The notes: a model not told the origin generated them from the letters alone. 64,000 nucleotides of DNA from Streptomyces spiramyceticus (GCF_028807635.1 NZ_JARBAX010000001.1:1687001-1751000), one strand, 5' to 3'. Shown: positions 1 to 6,958, counted from the first letter of the stretch. A program made the numbers and translations.

Positions 1-288
1 GGAACGCAGCGCCTCGGCGGTCTTGAAGGCGCTCTTCATGGCCTTGCGGATCAGCCGGGCAAGCTCCAACGCCGTATTGGCGTGGATGTCGTTCAACCCG
101 ATGTACCCCGGCCGCTCGCTGCCCATGGGAATCGGCGAGAGCGCCTTCAGGCCAGCAGCGTGCAAGGCGCGGTCCAGTTCGATGGCGGCTTGTCCGGTCT
201 GTTCACGCCGGGACTGCCTGGTCTCGCTGGAGGTGACGGGCTCGTCGGACTTCGCGGTGGCTTCGGATTCGGTGGTCGTGACAGTCAT
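1..288 (-). CDS. hypothetical protein, 3' end outside window
   Basis: Open leftward frame starting with ATG at 288 and running off the window edge, so only the first 96 residues are visible. A Shine-Dalgarno-like GGAG lies five bases upstream of the ATG. The product begins MTVTTTESEATAKSDEP, a low-complexity acidic/Thr-rich leader, followed by a charged helical part with the segment GYIGLNDIHANTALELARLI. No signal peptide or membrane segment is seen. It follows three other leftward small genes after a 53-base gap and may be co-transcribed with them. I do not recognise the family. Confidence 0.6.
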   Translation of the reverse strand, partial: MTVTTTESEATAKSDEPVTSSETRQSRREQTGQAAIELDRALHAAGLKALSPIPMGSERPGYIGLNDIHANTALELARLIRKAMKSAFKTAEALRS

Positions 289-341
289 CGGTTCTCCGAG
301 CAGCGTTGCGTGGGCGGGGGACGAACGGTGCGGCATCGCCG

Positions 342-734
342 TCACGGCGGCGCACCGATAGCCCCAGCCGGCGCTAACCTCCGCTTGGGCCGAAGAGTGT
401 TGGAGCAGCTGTCTACGACGGGAAGGACGCAGATGGGATAAGCGGTCCAGTTCCAGCGGCCGTCCGGTGTCGGGACGGTGAAGGTGTACGGCCTTCCCTG
501 ACGCAGTTCCTGGACGGCGGCTCCGACGGCCTGGTGGTTGCCGAGCCACGCCCAGGCGAGCACGAACGTCGGGCGGTCGTCCAGTTCGGGGAGGGTCTCC
601 CTGACTGATTCGCGCATCCAGTCGATGGCGCGGCCCGGGTAGGGAGTGGTGGCGTTGCGGGGTTCGAGCTGTTCGCGGCGGGGCCCGTCATAGTCGCGTT
701 GACACCAGTAGGTGCGAGGCAGCAGTTGCGTCAT
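342..734 (-). CDS. hypothetical protein
   Basis: 130-residue protein beginning MTQLLPRTYWCQRDYDG. I chose the ATG at 734 because it overlaps the TGA of the upstream gene as ATGA (731-734), which indicates translational coupling; an in-frame ATG at 743 is possible but breaks that arrangement. The product is soluble, rich in Trp, Arg and Pro (for example FVLAWAWLGNHQAVGAAVQE), with no recognisable catalytic motif. It is the third gene of a leftward operon headed by an ATP-binding anti-sigma-like protein. Function unknown. Confidence 0.6.
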   Translation of the reverse strand: MTQLLPRTYWCQRDYDGPRREQLEPRNATTPYPGRAIDWMRESVRETLPELDDRPTFVLAWAWLGNHQAVGAAVQELRQGRPYTFTVPTPDGRWNWTAYPICVLPVVDSCSNTLRPKRRLAPAGAIGAPP

Positions 735-1276
735 GCCGACCACCCGCTCTGAGGGTGGGGCTCACTGAACGCCGCAGGCGGTTCGTCGTCTTCGGCGGTG
801 AGCATCTCCAGAAGATCCAGAGTCGTCAGGGCCAGAAGTCGTAAGTGCGCACGGTCAGCGACGAAGTCTTCAGCTCTTTGCCGACCTCGAAGGCTGTAAG
901 CGCGGTTGATCACAGTGGTCATCTCAGCGTCTGGGTATCCGCTCGTACGCCAGCAGGCGATGTTTACGAGCCGGTCCAGCATTCGGCTCATGCGCTCGGC
1001 ACGACGGAGCGCGTCGGGGACCTCGTCGTTGGGGAGTTCATCAGGTCGCCCTCGAACGATGCTCACGAGTCGAACCAGCACTCCGCGGCGCGGCGGCTTC
1101 TGCCGCCTGGTGCCACTCAGCCCCGTGGGCCCGGCAGCGGCACCGAGGATCACGTCGAGGTCGTCGTCCAGGTCCTCGTCGTTGAGGAAGGCGTCGTGCA
1201 GCCTGTACATGACTCTCGCCGTGGTGCTCAGGCTTGAGTCAGCGTGCCCGGCGCGGAGGGGCGGCGCGGTGCTCAT
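731..1276 (-). CDS. hypothetical protein
   Basis: 181-residue soluble protein starting MSTAPPLRAGHADSSLST. The ATG at 1276 overlaps the stop of the upstream ATP-binding gene as ATGA, which decides the start over the longer reading from 1315. It has an acidic patch (NDEDLDDDLDVILG) and predicted helices in the C-terminal half (DFVADRAHLRLLALTTLDLLEML). Its 3' end overlaps the next gene by four bases. No known domain is recognised; its coupling to an anti-sigma-type kinase suggests a regulatory role, but that is inference only. Confidence 0.6.
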   Translation of the reverse strand: MSTAPPLRAGHADSSLSTTARVMYRLHDAFLNDEDLDDDLDVILGAAAGPTGLSGTRRQKPPRRGVLVRLVSIVRGRPDELPNDEVPDALRRAERMSRMLDRLVNIACWRTSGYPDAEMTTVINRAYSLRGRQRAEDFVADRAHLRLLALTTLDLLEMLTAEDDEPPAAFSEPHPQSGWSA

Positions 1277-1689
1277 GCGGCGGTCCCCTCGGTAGCGGCA
1301 CGGAACTCGATCCACACGTCCTTGCCTTCGCGCGTTGGGTCAGCTCCCCAGGCATCGACTGTGCTGCTGAGCAGGAACATGCCGCGCCCGCTCTCGGCGA
1401 ACCAGTCCGGCTCACGAACGACGGGGAGGGCCGGGCTTTCGTCGCTGACGACGATGCGCACACCGGAGGACGAGGTCTGGAGGACAAGGACGCAGGCAGC
1501 GGAGCCCGCGTGCCTGTGCACATTGGTGAGCAGCTCCGTTACGCACATCGCGGCGGGCGGGACTAATTCATCCCGGCCCCAGTACCGCAGGTACGCGCCG
1601 ACGATCCGTCGGATGCGCGCGAAGCCCTGGGGGTCAACGGCGAGTTCTTGTCGGTACTGCTGCGTGCCTGCTTCTGCCATGACGGTCAT
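1273..1689 (-). CDS. ATP-binding protein, anti-sigma factor type (HATPase_c_2)
   Basis: 138-residue GHKL-fold protein. The N-box is visible as CVTELLTNVHRHAG and the G-box as ESGRGMFLLSS, the pattern of SpoIIAB/RsbW-like anti-sigma kinases that Streptomyces encodes in large numbers. Start at 1689 (MTVMAEAG) is chosen because GGAGGA lies six bases upstream; MAEAG at 1680 is the alternative. It heads a leftward operon with ATGA overlaps to the next two genes and diverges from an XRE/DUF397 locus. Such kinases are often found beside XRE plus DUF397 genes in whiJ-like clusters; a partner sigma or anti-anti-sigma factor is not in view. Confidence 0.8.
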   Translation of the reverse strand: MTVMAEAGTQQYRQELAVDPQGFARIRRIVGAYLRYWGRDELVPPAAMCVTELLTNVHRHAGSAACVLVLQTSSSGVRIVVSDESPALPVVREPDWFAESGRGMFLLSSTVDAWGADPTREGKDVWIEFRAATEGTAA

Positions 1690-1922
1690 GGCTCCTCCAG
1701 CGCCCTGATCGGCGCATAGCGAACGGGCCGACGCTCTGTGACCCCCCAAGCGCCATCTGTAACGTACAACAGGGTGGACCCGCCTATGTTGGGTCCGCAA
1801 CCTGTTCGAGCTACAAAGTTGCAGATTCGCATGAAGTTGGTCTAGCACCCTGGCATATGACCTTCATTGGAGGGGCTGTGTACGCCACACTGGTGCCCAA
1901 CACGTCTGTAAAGGGAGCCAAG
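1690..1922. promoter_or_regulatory. divergent promoter region
   Basis: 233 bp between the leftward ATP-binding operon and the rightward XRE gene. It is visibly less GC-rich than its flanks, which fits promoters for both directions and possibly operators for the XRE protein. Short A/T-rich stretches occur near 1758-1768 and 1813-1860. I could not settle on a confident -10/-35 pair. Confidence 0.4.
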
Positions 1923-2786
1923 TTGCCAAGCCATCCACGACCGACCGTGCGGCGCCGCAGGCTCGGCGGTGAGCTCAAGCGGCTGCGAGAAGCCGCCGGC
2001 ATCAAGATGGAACAGGCCGCCGAGCGCATCGGCGGAGACAAGTCCAAGATCTCCCGACAGGAGAACGGCCGCCAAGGGGTCAGCAAACTGGAGGTCTAAG
2101 CCCTGGCCGACCTTTACGGCGTCGAGGACCAGAAGCTCCGGACCGCTCTGATCACGATGGCTCGGGAAGGCCGCCGCAAGAGCTGGTGGGCCCAGTACAG
2201 CGACATCCTTCCCGAGATGTTCCAGGAGCAGTTGAGCATCGAGTCAGACGCGGTCCGCATCCTTCTCTTCCAGCCGCTCCTTGTCCCTGGCCTCCTCCAG
2301 ACGCGCGAGTACGCCGAGGAATCCATCCGGGGAGTGGAGAAGACCGCCTCCGACGAGCAAATCGAGTCGTATGTCTCCGTACGGATGGGCCGACAGGAAA
2401 TACTGCGCGAGAACGCTCCGCAGGTCGTCTGCCTCCTGGACGAGGCGGTACTACGCCGCACGGTTGGAGGGCCCAAGACCATGGCCGCCCAGCTCCAGAA
2501 GCTGATCGAACTGAACAACCCCCCGAGGCTCTCGATTCAGGTCATTCCGTTCGGGCAAGGCTGGCATGCGGGCCTCGACGGCGCCTTCAGCATCTTCAGT
2601 TACCCCGACCCCATGGATCTGGACGTGGTCAGCCTCGGGTACCTCGACGGGTCTCTTTATCTGGAGGAGGATGGTCCTGTCGAGCGGTACCAGCTAGCTT
2701 TTGACCAACTCCGAGCTTCAGCTCTACCGTCACGACAATCCATGGATCTGATCTCGCAAACGGCGCGAGATCTGAACAAAACTTGA
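1923..2786 (+). pseudogene. XRE/DUF5753 regulator interrupted by in-frame TAA
   Basis: The frame encodes an N-terminal XRE helix-turn-helix (LGGELKRLREAAGIKMEQAA, then KSKISRQENGRQGVSKLE) and, after a TAA at 2097-2099, continues in the same frame as ALADLYGVEDQKLRTALI and a complete DUF5753 domain (LLFQPLLVPGLLQTREYAE, PRLSIQVIPFGQGWHAG). One base change (GAA to TAA) would explain the stop. I place the start at TTG 1923 because AAGGGAG precedes it; GTG 1878 and ATG 1857 are in-frame alternatives. Re-initiation at ATG 2157 could yield a DUF5753-only protein. Intact relatives are about 280 residues, matching the fused length. DUF397 partner genes follow immediately. Sequencing error is possible. 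Confidence 0.85.
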
Positions 2787-2798
2787 GGCAGGCACCAG

Positions 2799-3002
2799 AT
2801 GATGCGGCACGACCTCCCCGAGGACAAGTGGCACAAGTCCTCCTACAGCAGCGACAACGGGGGGCAATGCGTCGAGAAGCAGATGACTGCGGACCGTCGC
2901 GTCGGCGTCCGGGATAGTGCGTTCCCCGCTCTGGGCGCCCATGTGTTCGGTGAAGCCCAGTGGCAGGAGTTCGTCTCAGCCGTGCAGATCGGCGCCGTCT
3001 GA
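2799..3002 (+). CDS. DUF397 small protein
   Basis: 67 residues with the DUF397 signature: WHKSSYSSDNGGQCVE near the N-terminus, VRDSAFP in the middle, and a closing aromatic motif WQEFVSAVQ. These small proteins are usually encoded directly after XRE/DUF5753 regulators in Streptomyces, and the pairs are reported to behave as regulator/modulator (some as toxin-antitoxin-like). Twelve bases separate it from the stop of the broken regulator. A second ATG three bases inside is equally possible as start. First of three tandem DUF397 genes. Confidence 0.85.
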   Translation: MMRHDLPEDKWHKSSYSSDNGGQCVEKQMTADRRVGVRDSAFPALGAHVFGEAQWQEFVSAVQIGAV

Positions 3003-3003
3003 G

Positions 3004-3249
3004 GTGAGCACCGATACCAGCGGGAAGGACGCTCTCTACGCGCTCGACCTGAGCGAAGTCGAGTGGGTAGGTGCGCCTGGGAGCGATCCGCACGACCGCG
3101 TTGAGATCGCACACCTGCCCGAAGGTGCCGTGGCCATGCGGAACTCTGCATGCCCGGAGGACCCACCGCTCCGTTACACGGCGGCTGAGTGGAAAGCATT
3201 CACCCTCGGCGTTCGCGACGGCGAGTTCGATGTCGAGACGCACCACTGA
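3004..3249 (+). CDS. DUF397 protein, second subtype
   Basis: 81 residues from a GTG at 3004, one base after the preceding stop. The sequence DLSEVEWVGAPGSDPHDRVE, then AVAMRNSACPEDPPLRYT and AAEWKAFTLGVRDGEFDV is the longer DUF397 subtype, whose C-terminal box differs from the 67-residue neighbours. The start is inferred from spacing and from the family N-terminus; no ATG in frame gives a better fit. Tight coupling to 2799-3002 suggests one operon. Confidence 0.8.
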   Translation: MSTDTSGKDALYALDLSEVEWVGAPGSDPHDRVEIAHLPEGAVAMRNSACPEDPPLRYTAAEWKAFTLGVRDGEFDVETHH

Positions 3250-3270
3250 CGACGAGACGAAGGAGAGCCA

Positions 3271-3474
3271 GTGACCGACCTGCGAGAACTGGAAGGCGCG
3301 TTCTGGCACAAGAGCAGCCACAGCGGCACAGACAACGGATGCGTCGAGCGTGGCAAGCTCCGCACCGGCCGCCAGGCCGTACGAGACACGAAGGATCGTG
3401 GACGAGGCGCCCTCGTCTTCGACGCGGACATCTGGCAGAACTTCGTCAACGGCGTCCGGAACGACGCGCTCTGA
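3271..3474 (+). CDS. DUF397 small protein
   Basis: 67 residues from GTG 3271, preceded by AAGGAG at ideal distance. Motifs FWHKSSHSGTDNGCVE, AVRDTKDRG and IWQNFVNGVRN mark it as the same subtype as 2799-3002. It is followed directly by a 3' fragment of the longer subtype, so the order short-long-short-(long fragment) looks like a duplicated two-gene unit. Likely same operon and same regulatory role as the preceding DUF397 genes. Confidence 0.85.
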   Translation: MTDLRELEGAFWHKSSHSGTDNGCVERGKLRTGRQAVRDTKDRGRGALVFDADIWQNFVNGVRNDAL

Positions 3475-3488
3475 CCCCGGTCCTTCGG

Positions 3489-3551
3489 AACAACGCGGCC
3501 GAGTGGAAAGCATTTGCCCTCGGCGCTCGCGAGGGAGAGTTCGACGTATAG
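3489..3551 (+). pseudogene. 3' remnant of a fourth DUF397 gene
   Basis: Twenty codons ending in TAG read NNAAEWKAFALGAREGEFDV, nearly identical in protein and DNA to the C-terminus of the intact gene at 3004-3249 (AAEWKAFTLGVRDGEFDV). No start codon or upstream part remains in this frame; the similarity begins abruptly 14 bases after the stop of the third DUF397 gene. A deletion after tandem duplication is the simplest explanation. Confidence 0.7.
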
Positions 3552-3773
3552 CCTTCCGAACCGAGCCCTCTGCCTCTCCGGAGACAGGGGGCTCGTCGCT
3601 GCGTAGGGCCAGCTTCGACCTGGGAGTCCGCGCCCCGACTCTCGACATTCACCTCCCCAACAGACGTTGGCATACGTAGAGTTCAGGCCACCGGCTGTAA
3701 TGCAGCGTGCGGCAGGGCTCGGCCGTTGCGCAACCGACCGCCGATGGACGGCAACGCGGAGGAACGATTCACC

Positions 3774-4118
3774 ATGACCAGGCTTACCAACAGCATCAGC
3801 GGCGGCGTCCACCACGGCGTCACCATCCAGGGCGGTGACTTCGCGAACCTCGACTTCGCGTCCGACGGCACGAACGTCTCCATCAATGGCCGCACCGCCA
3901 CCCCCGACTCTGACCCGCAGGACACGGCAGCGCAGGTGGCCGAACTCCGCGCTGAACTCGACCGGCCCGGACCGCGCCTGGCGGTACTCACCAAAGGTGA
4001 GTCGGCAGCCGTCTACGCCCTCCTCGCCCTGGTCGCTGGCACACACCCCGAACTCGACCCCATCGCGGAAGAACTCGCCGGGCGGATCTCCACGAGGGCC
4101 AAGGAGTACGAGAGCTGA
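3774..4118 (+). CDS. hypothetical protein
   Basis: 114 residues starting MTRLTNSISGGVHHGVTIQG, with GGAGGAA ten bases before the ATG. The first half is Gly/Asp-rich and looks extended (GGDFANLDFASDGTNVSING); the second half has an Ala/Leu-rich helix (ESAAVYALLALVAGTHPELD). No signal peptide or motif recognised. It ends five bases before the left inverted repeat of the IS unit but is not visibly truncated by it, since its TGA lies outside the repeat. Function unknown. Confidence 0.6.
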   Translation: MTRLTNSISGGVHHGVTIQGGDFANLDFASDGTNVSINGRTATPDSDPQDTAAQVAELRAELDRPGPRLAVLTKGESAAVYALLALVAGTHPELDPIAEELAGRISTRAKEYES

Positions 4119-4122
4119 GCGG

Positions 4123-4147
4123 CTAGGGCCTGTCCGACGGATCTTGT
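4123..4147 (+). repeat. left terminal inverted repeat of IS unit
   Basis: Begins CTAGGGCCTGTCCGACGGAT and continues five more bases. It is the exact reverse complement of 5999-6023. CTAG at the outer edge is probably target sequence, leaving a 21-bp terminal repeat. Confidence 0.85.
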
Positions 4148-4173
4148 GACCATCACGGTCTTGGCTCGTTGGC

Positions 4174-5060
4174 ATGCCCATGGGGCGGGGAGATCTCACA
4201 GGCAAAGAGTGGGCCAGGCTGAAGCTGCATCTGCCGAAGTCCGGGCAGCGTGGGGGGCGTTGGGGCAGCCATCGCAGGATCATCAACGGGATCCTGTACC
4301 GGAACCGGACCGGGGTGCCGTGGCGGGATCTGCCTGCGCGTTTCGGCAAGTGGAAGACCGTGTACGAGCGGCATCGGCGCTGGTCAGCGGATGGCACGTG
4401 GGACAGGCTCTTCGCGGCTGTCCTGGCCGATGCTGACGCGGAAGGCCGCATCAACTGGTCGATGGTAAGCGTGGACTCCACCTCCTGCCGGGCCCACCAA
4501 CACGCCGCCGGAGCACGCAAGAAGCCTCCGCGGCTACTGGGAAAAGACGCGCGCCCCGGCAGCACCGCCCCGACGAGGGACTCGGACGCTCCCGGGGCGG
4601 CCTGACCTGCAAGATCCATCTCGCGGGTGAGGGCGGGCGCCGCCCACTGGCCCTGCTGATCACTCCGGGCCAGTGGGGCGACGCCCCGCAGTTCATCCCG
4701 GTCATGGAGCGTGTCCGTGTCGCCCGGCTGGACGGTGGGCGTCCCCGGACTCGGCCTGACCATCTCGGCGGAGACAAGGCGTATTCCTCCCTCCGCAATC
4801 GTCGCTACCTGCGACGACGCCAGATCAAGCACACAATCCCCGAACCGAAGAACCAGCGGGCCAACCGCCAGCGCAGAGGCAGCAGGGGTGGTCGGCCCGC
4901 CGGCTTCGACAAGACGATCTACAAGCGCAGGAACGAAGTTGAGCGAACGATCAACGCACTGAAGAACTCCCGGGCCGTGGCCACGAGATTCGACAAGCGC
5001 GCCTACATCTTCCACGGCACCGTCACCCTCGCCTCGATCAGACTCTGGCTCCGCCCATGA
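4174..5060 (+). CDS. IS5-family transposase, expressed by -1 frameshift
   Basis: The first frame (4174-4605) holds the DUF4096-type N-terminal domain (GVPWRDLPARFGKWKTVYER) and the first catalytic Asp in MVSVDSTSCRAH (about residue 101). The rest of the DDE domain is in the -1 frame: GLGRSRGGLTCKIHLAGEGG, then LGGDKAYSSLRNR (second Asp) and YKRRNEVERTINALKNSR (Glu). At 4539-4545 the sequence GGGAAAA sits exactly as G GGA AAA in the first frame, a canonical X XXY YYZ slippery heptamer, so a fused product of about 295 residues is expected. Programmed frameshifting is known in IS5 subgroups. An in-frame ATG at 4180 is an alternative start. Confidence 0.85.
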
Positions 5061-5083
5061 TCCGCCGTTCGGACGCGTTCTAG
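5057..5083. repeat. degenerate inner IS end
   Basis: Read on the minus strand from 5083 this begins CTAGAACGCGTCCGAACGGC and then continues GGATCATG. It shares CTAG, GTCCGA, CGG and GGATC in order with the left repeat but with several mismatches and small insertions. It lies immediately after the transposase stop, where a normal right IS end is expected. Confidence 0.5.
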
Positions 5084-5928
5084 AACGTCGCCAGCTTCCG
5101 CACCACAACGTCGGCTGCCCTTACATAGCGATCCGGCTCGCCCAACTGGGCCCGCCCCAGTGGTCCTGCGCTCTCGCTATGCGCGACGAGCCTGAAGATC
5201 AGTGCACGGACCAGCATTTGCAGCCAGTCAGGGTGACCGCTGCCAGCCGTCAACAGGTCAGACGGGAGGTCGAACCACAACAGGCCGTCTGCAACCACGA
5301 TGGCCTCGGCAAATACCGGGGGCCGCCAGTATGGGGAAAAGTCGATCACAACCGGCGCTTGATCCACAGCGAACAGCACATTGCCCGTGAGATCGCCGTG
5401 GATGAGTTGAGCTGCGTCCTGCTTCACCGGGCGCCTCAGCTCCAGCAGGGTCGAGAACGGTGTGGCGAGGTCGTCAATTACGTCGATGGCCTGCTCGCCC
5501 CACGCGACTCGGTCGGCCACTGCCCAGGGATGTACCTGCCGGTCAAGGAAGTCGGGCCGCGGCAACTCTCGCAGAGCGGTGTGGAAGGCGCGGCCGGCGC
5601 TGAGCACACCGGTCCAGTGCCCCTGCGGGCCAGGTTGACCGGTCAGGAACTCACTGGCAGTCCAGCCGTCCACGACGCTTCGCCCGTCGGCGGCCCGCAG
5701 CGGCAGCGGAACGCGGAAGCCACTGCATGACGCCAGCTCCTCGAACAAAGAAGCCGCCCACTCGACCTCGTTGTCAGGGCCCTCAGCAGGCTTGAATACA
5801 AACCCGCCGATGAGAACGCTTCGGCCCTGCCCACCGACCAGCGGGACAGCCGACCCCTTCACACCGAAAGCATCAAGGACGGCAGGGGCTGGGACGGCAT
5901 TGCTCGGCAGCTCAGTCACGCCGGGCAT
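5080..5928 (-). CDS. phosphotransferase-fold protein (APH-like, TIGR02569 type)
   Basis: 282 residues with the aminoglycoside-phosphotransferase fold hallmarks: catalytic loop LIHGDLTGNVLF (around residue 180) and the Mg-binding segment VVIDFSPYWRPP. I believe it belongs to the actinobacterial family TIGR02569; the substrate is unknown and resistance should not be assumed. The gene lies inside the IS unit, opposite to the transposase, and its TAG stop is formed by the CTAG at 5080-5083 that also ends the inner IS end. That placement makes it either a passenger gene or a resident gene hit at its last codon. Confidence 0.8.
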   Translation of the reverse strand: MPGVTELPSNAVPAPAVLDAFGVKGSAVPLVGGQGRSVLIGGFVFKPAEGPDNEVEWAASLFEELASCSGFRVPLPLRAADGRSVVDGWTASEFLTGQPGPQGHWTGVLSAGRAFHTALRELPRPDFLDRQVHPWAVADRVAWGEQAIDVIDDLATPFSTLLELRRPVKQDAAQLIHGDLTGNVLFAVDQAPVVIDFSPYWRPPVFAEAIVVADGLLWFDLPSDLLTAGSGHPDWLQMLVRALIFRLVAHSESAGPLGRAQLGEPDRYVRAADVVVRKLATF

Positions 5929-5998
5929 CCTGCCGACATCACCTTGCCCAGCGCACCTTGTTTTCGCCCAGCTGCCCCATCCTGCACACAGGCGGCCG

Positions 5999-6023
5999 AC
6001 AAGATCCGTCGGACAGGCCCTAG
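5999..6023 (-). repeat. right terminal inverted repeat of IS unit
   Basis: Exact reverse complement of 4123-4147, 25 of 25 bases; homology stops at the next base inward. Its outer CTAG provides the stop codon of the lipoprotein gene ending at 6020. Confidence 0.85.
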
Positions 6024-6400
6024 GGCTCGGGCATCTCGGCCTCCGCTACGGCGTCCGCGTAGCCGGGGGTGCCTGGCGTAGGGAAGGTCGAGCAGATGCT
6101 GATGAAGGTGTCCTGAGCTCCGGGCGTCTCCTCCTTCAGCCCGAGATCGGACCACCGCGTCTTGCACTCGTCCTCGGTCGGTGTCGATGAGGAGCGCGGA
6201 ATGCCGTACGAGATCTTCTGCCGCTGGATAGACAACGCCTCGCGACTCCCCAGTTGCCCAGCCTCTTTCAGGTGGGCATAGTGCGCGTCGCGCTTCTCCT
6301 CGAAGGTCGGCGACGGCGCTGGCTTGGCACAGCCGCTCAGGCTCGTCACCAGCAGTGCGGTCGCGCACAGCGCGACTGGCCATTTCCCCCTGGTCCCCAT
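6020..6400 (-). CDS. putative lipoprotein, 3' end abuts IS unit
   Basis: 126 residues starting MGTRGKWPVALCATALLVTS with the lipobox LSGC (Cys about residue 24), so a membrane-anchored extracellular lipoprotein is predicted. The mature part is charged and contains two Cys (DECKTRWSDLGL and ISICSTFPTPGT). The ATG at 6400 is the only start that gives a proper signal peptide, though I see no strong Shine-Dalgarno. The reading frame ends ADAVAEAEMPEP followed by TAG that is part of the CTAG at the right IS repeat; the original C-terminus may therefore have been longer. Function unknown. Confidence 0.7.
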   Translation of the reverse strand: MGTRGKWPVALCATALLVTSLSGCAKPAPSPTFEEKRDAHYAHLKEAGQLGSREALSIQRQKISYGIPRSSSTPTEDECKTRWSDLGLKEETPGAQDTFISICSTFPTPGTPGYADAVAEAEMPEP

Positions 6401-6925
6401 GATCGGGAGGCTAACAGCGTGCGGGCCGGACCGTTTCTTGATCGGGCCGTTTCGGCAACGCCCGTCCACAGGGCGGTGGATATCCACAACTCCCCGACAG
6501 CACGAGGGCGTCTCTCGTAGTGTGAACAGCTGGGTACACCGAACTCCCTCGCCTTCTCGGCAGGTTGTACACAGGCACCGTTTGCCGAGAGAAGGTGCCG
6601 TGAAAGTGAGGAGAGTTCGGTGTTACGAGGAACGGGGAAGCGACGTCGTCCCGATCCGCCCAGTGATGGGAAGTACGGTCGGCTGACTCTGTGGGCCTTT
6701 GTCCAGATCTTGATCTGGCTCATTGACCGCTAGCCAACCGACCGTCTCCCGGCGACACAGCAGGACCTGCTTCCTACGGCGAGGGTCCTCTGCGTCTCAG
6801 TCGGGCTGCCGGTTCGCCGGTGGCCCGACGCCACACTCATCGTTGGGCGTCGCATTCTCGCCCTGGCCATGAAAACCGAAGGCGCTCACGGCACAGTTTT
6901 GAAGGTAGCGCAGAAGGTCGCGCGA
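6401..6925. other. gene-poor interval between lipoprotein and terminase
   Basis: About 525 bp without a confident gene apart from the possible small reading frame at 6620-6733. The part from 6734 to 6925 shows no convincing coding signal on either strand. This is where the left edge of the phage-derived segment probably lies, but I found no copy of the tRNA 3' end here. Confidence 0.5.
6620..6733 (+). CDS. possible small membrane peptide
   Basis: 37 codons from GTG 6620 with GGAG six bases upstream. The product reads MLRGTGKRRRPDPPSDGKYG and then RLTLWAFVQILIWLIDR, that is a basic N-terminus followed by one short hydrophobic helix. Its second codon is TTA, rare in Streptomyces and read by the bldA tRNA. 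The basic-plus-hydrophobic layout resembles small membrane peptides, but there is no homology argument and it may be chance. Confidence 0.3.
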   Translation: MLRGTGKRRRPDPPSDGKYGRLTLWAFVQILIWLIDR

Positions 6926-6958
6926 GGTGACCACTTAGATGACATCTAAGTGGTCACC
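6926..6958. repeat. 33-bp perfect palindrome at the terL 3' end
   Basis: Arms GGTGACCACTTAGATG and its exact complement CATCTAAGTGGTCACC flank a single A at 6942. It overlaps the last codon and stop of the terminase gene. It could serve as a terminator for the leftward phage transcript or as a protein-binding site; the near-zero loop is tighter than in usual terminators and no U-tract follows. Confidence 0.6.

Larger units (their letters stand above)
4123..6023. mobile_element. 1.9-kb IS5-type unit carrying a passenger gene
   Basis: Perfect 25-bp inverted repeats lie at 4123-4147 and 5999-6023, each ending outward in CTAG, a palindrome that could be the duplicated target. Between them are an IS5-family transposase (4174-5060) and an oppositely oriented phosphotransferase gene (5080-5928). 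A third, degenerate copy of the end sequence sits at 5057-5083, just after the transposase, also ending in CTAG. Either the basic IS spans 4127-5079 and the outer right end came from a second copy, or the whole 1.9 kb moves as one passenger-bearing IS. Confidence 0.7.

Noticed and set aside
3174..5108. 644-codon leftward frame across the DUF397 array and the IS transposase
   Set aside because: It spans unrelated genes and an IS boundary; product is low-complexity and Arg-rich.
5080..5928. Aminoglycoside resistance gene
   Set aside because: Only the general phosphotransferase fold motifs are visible; nothing indicates a drug substrate.
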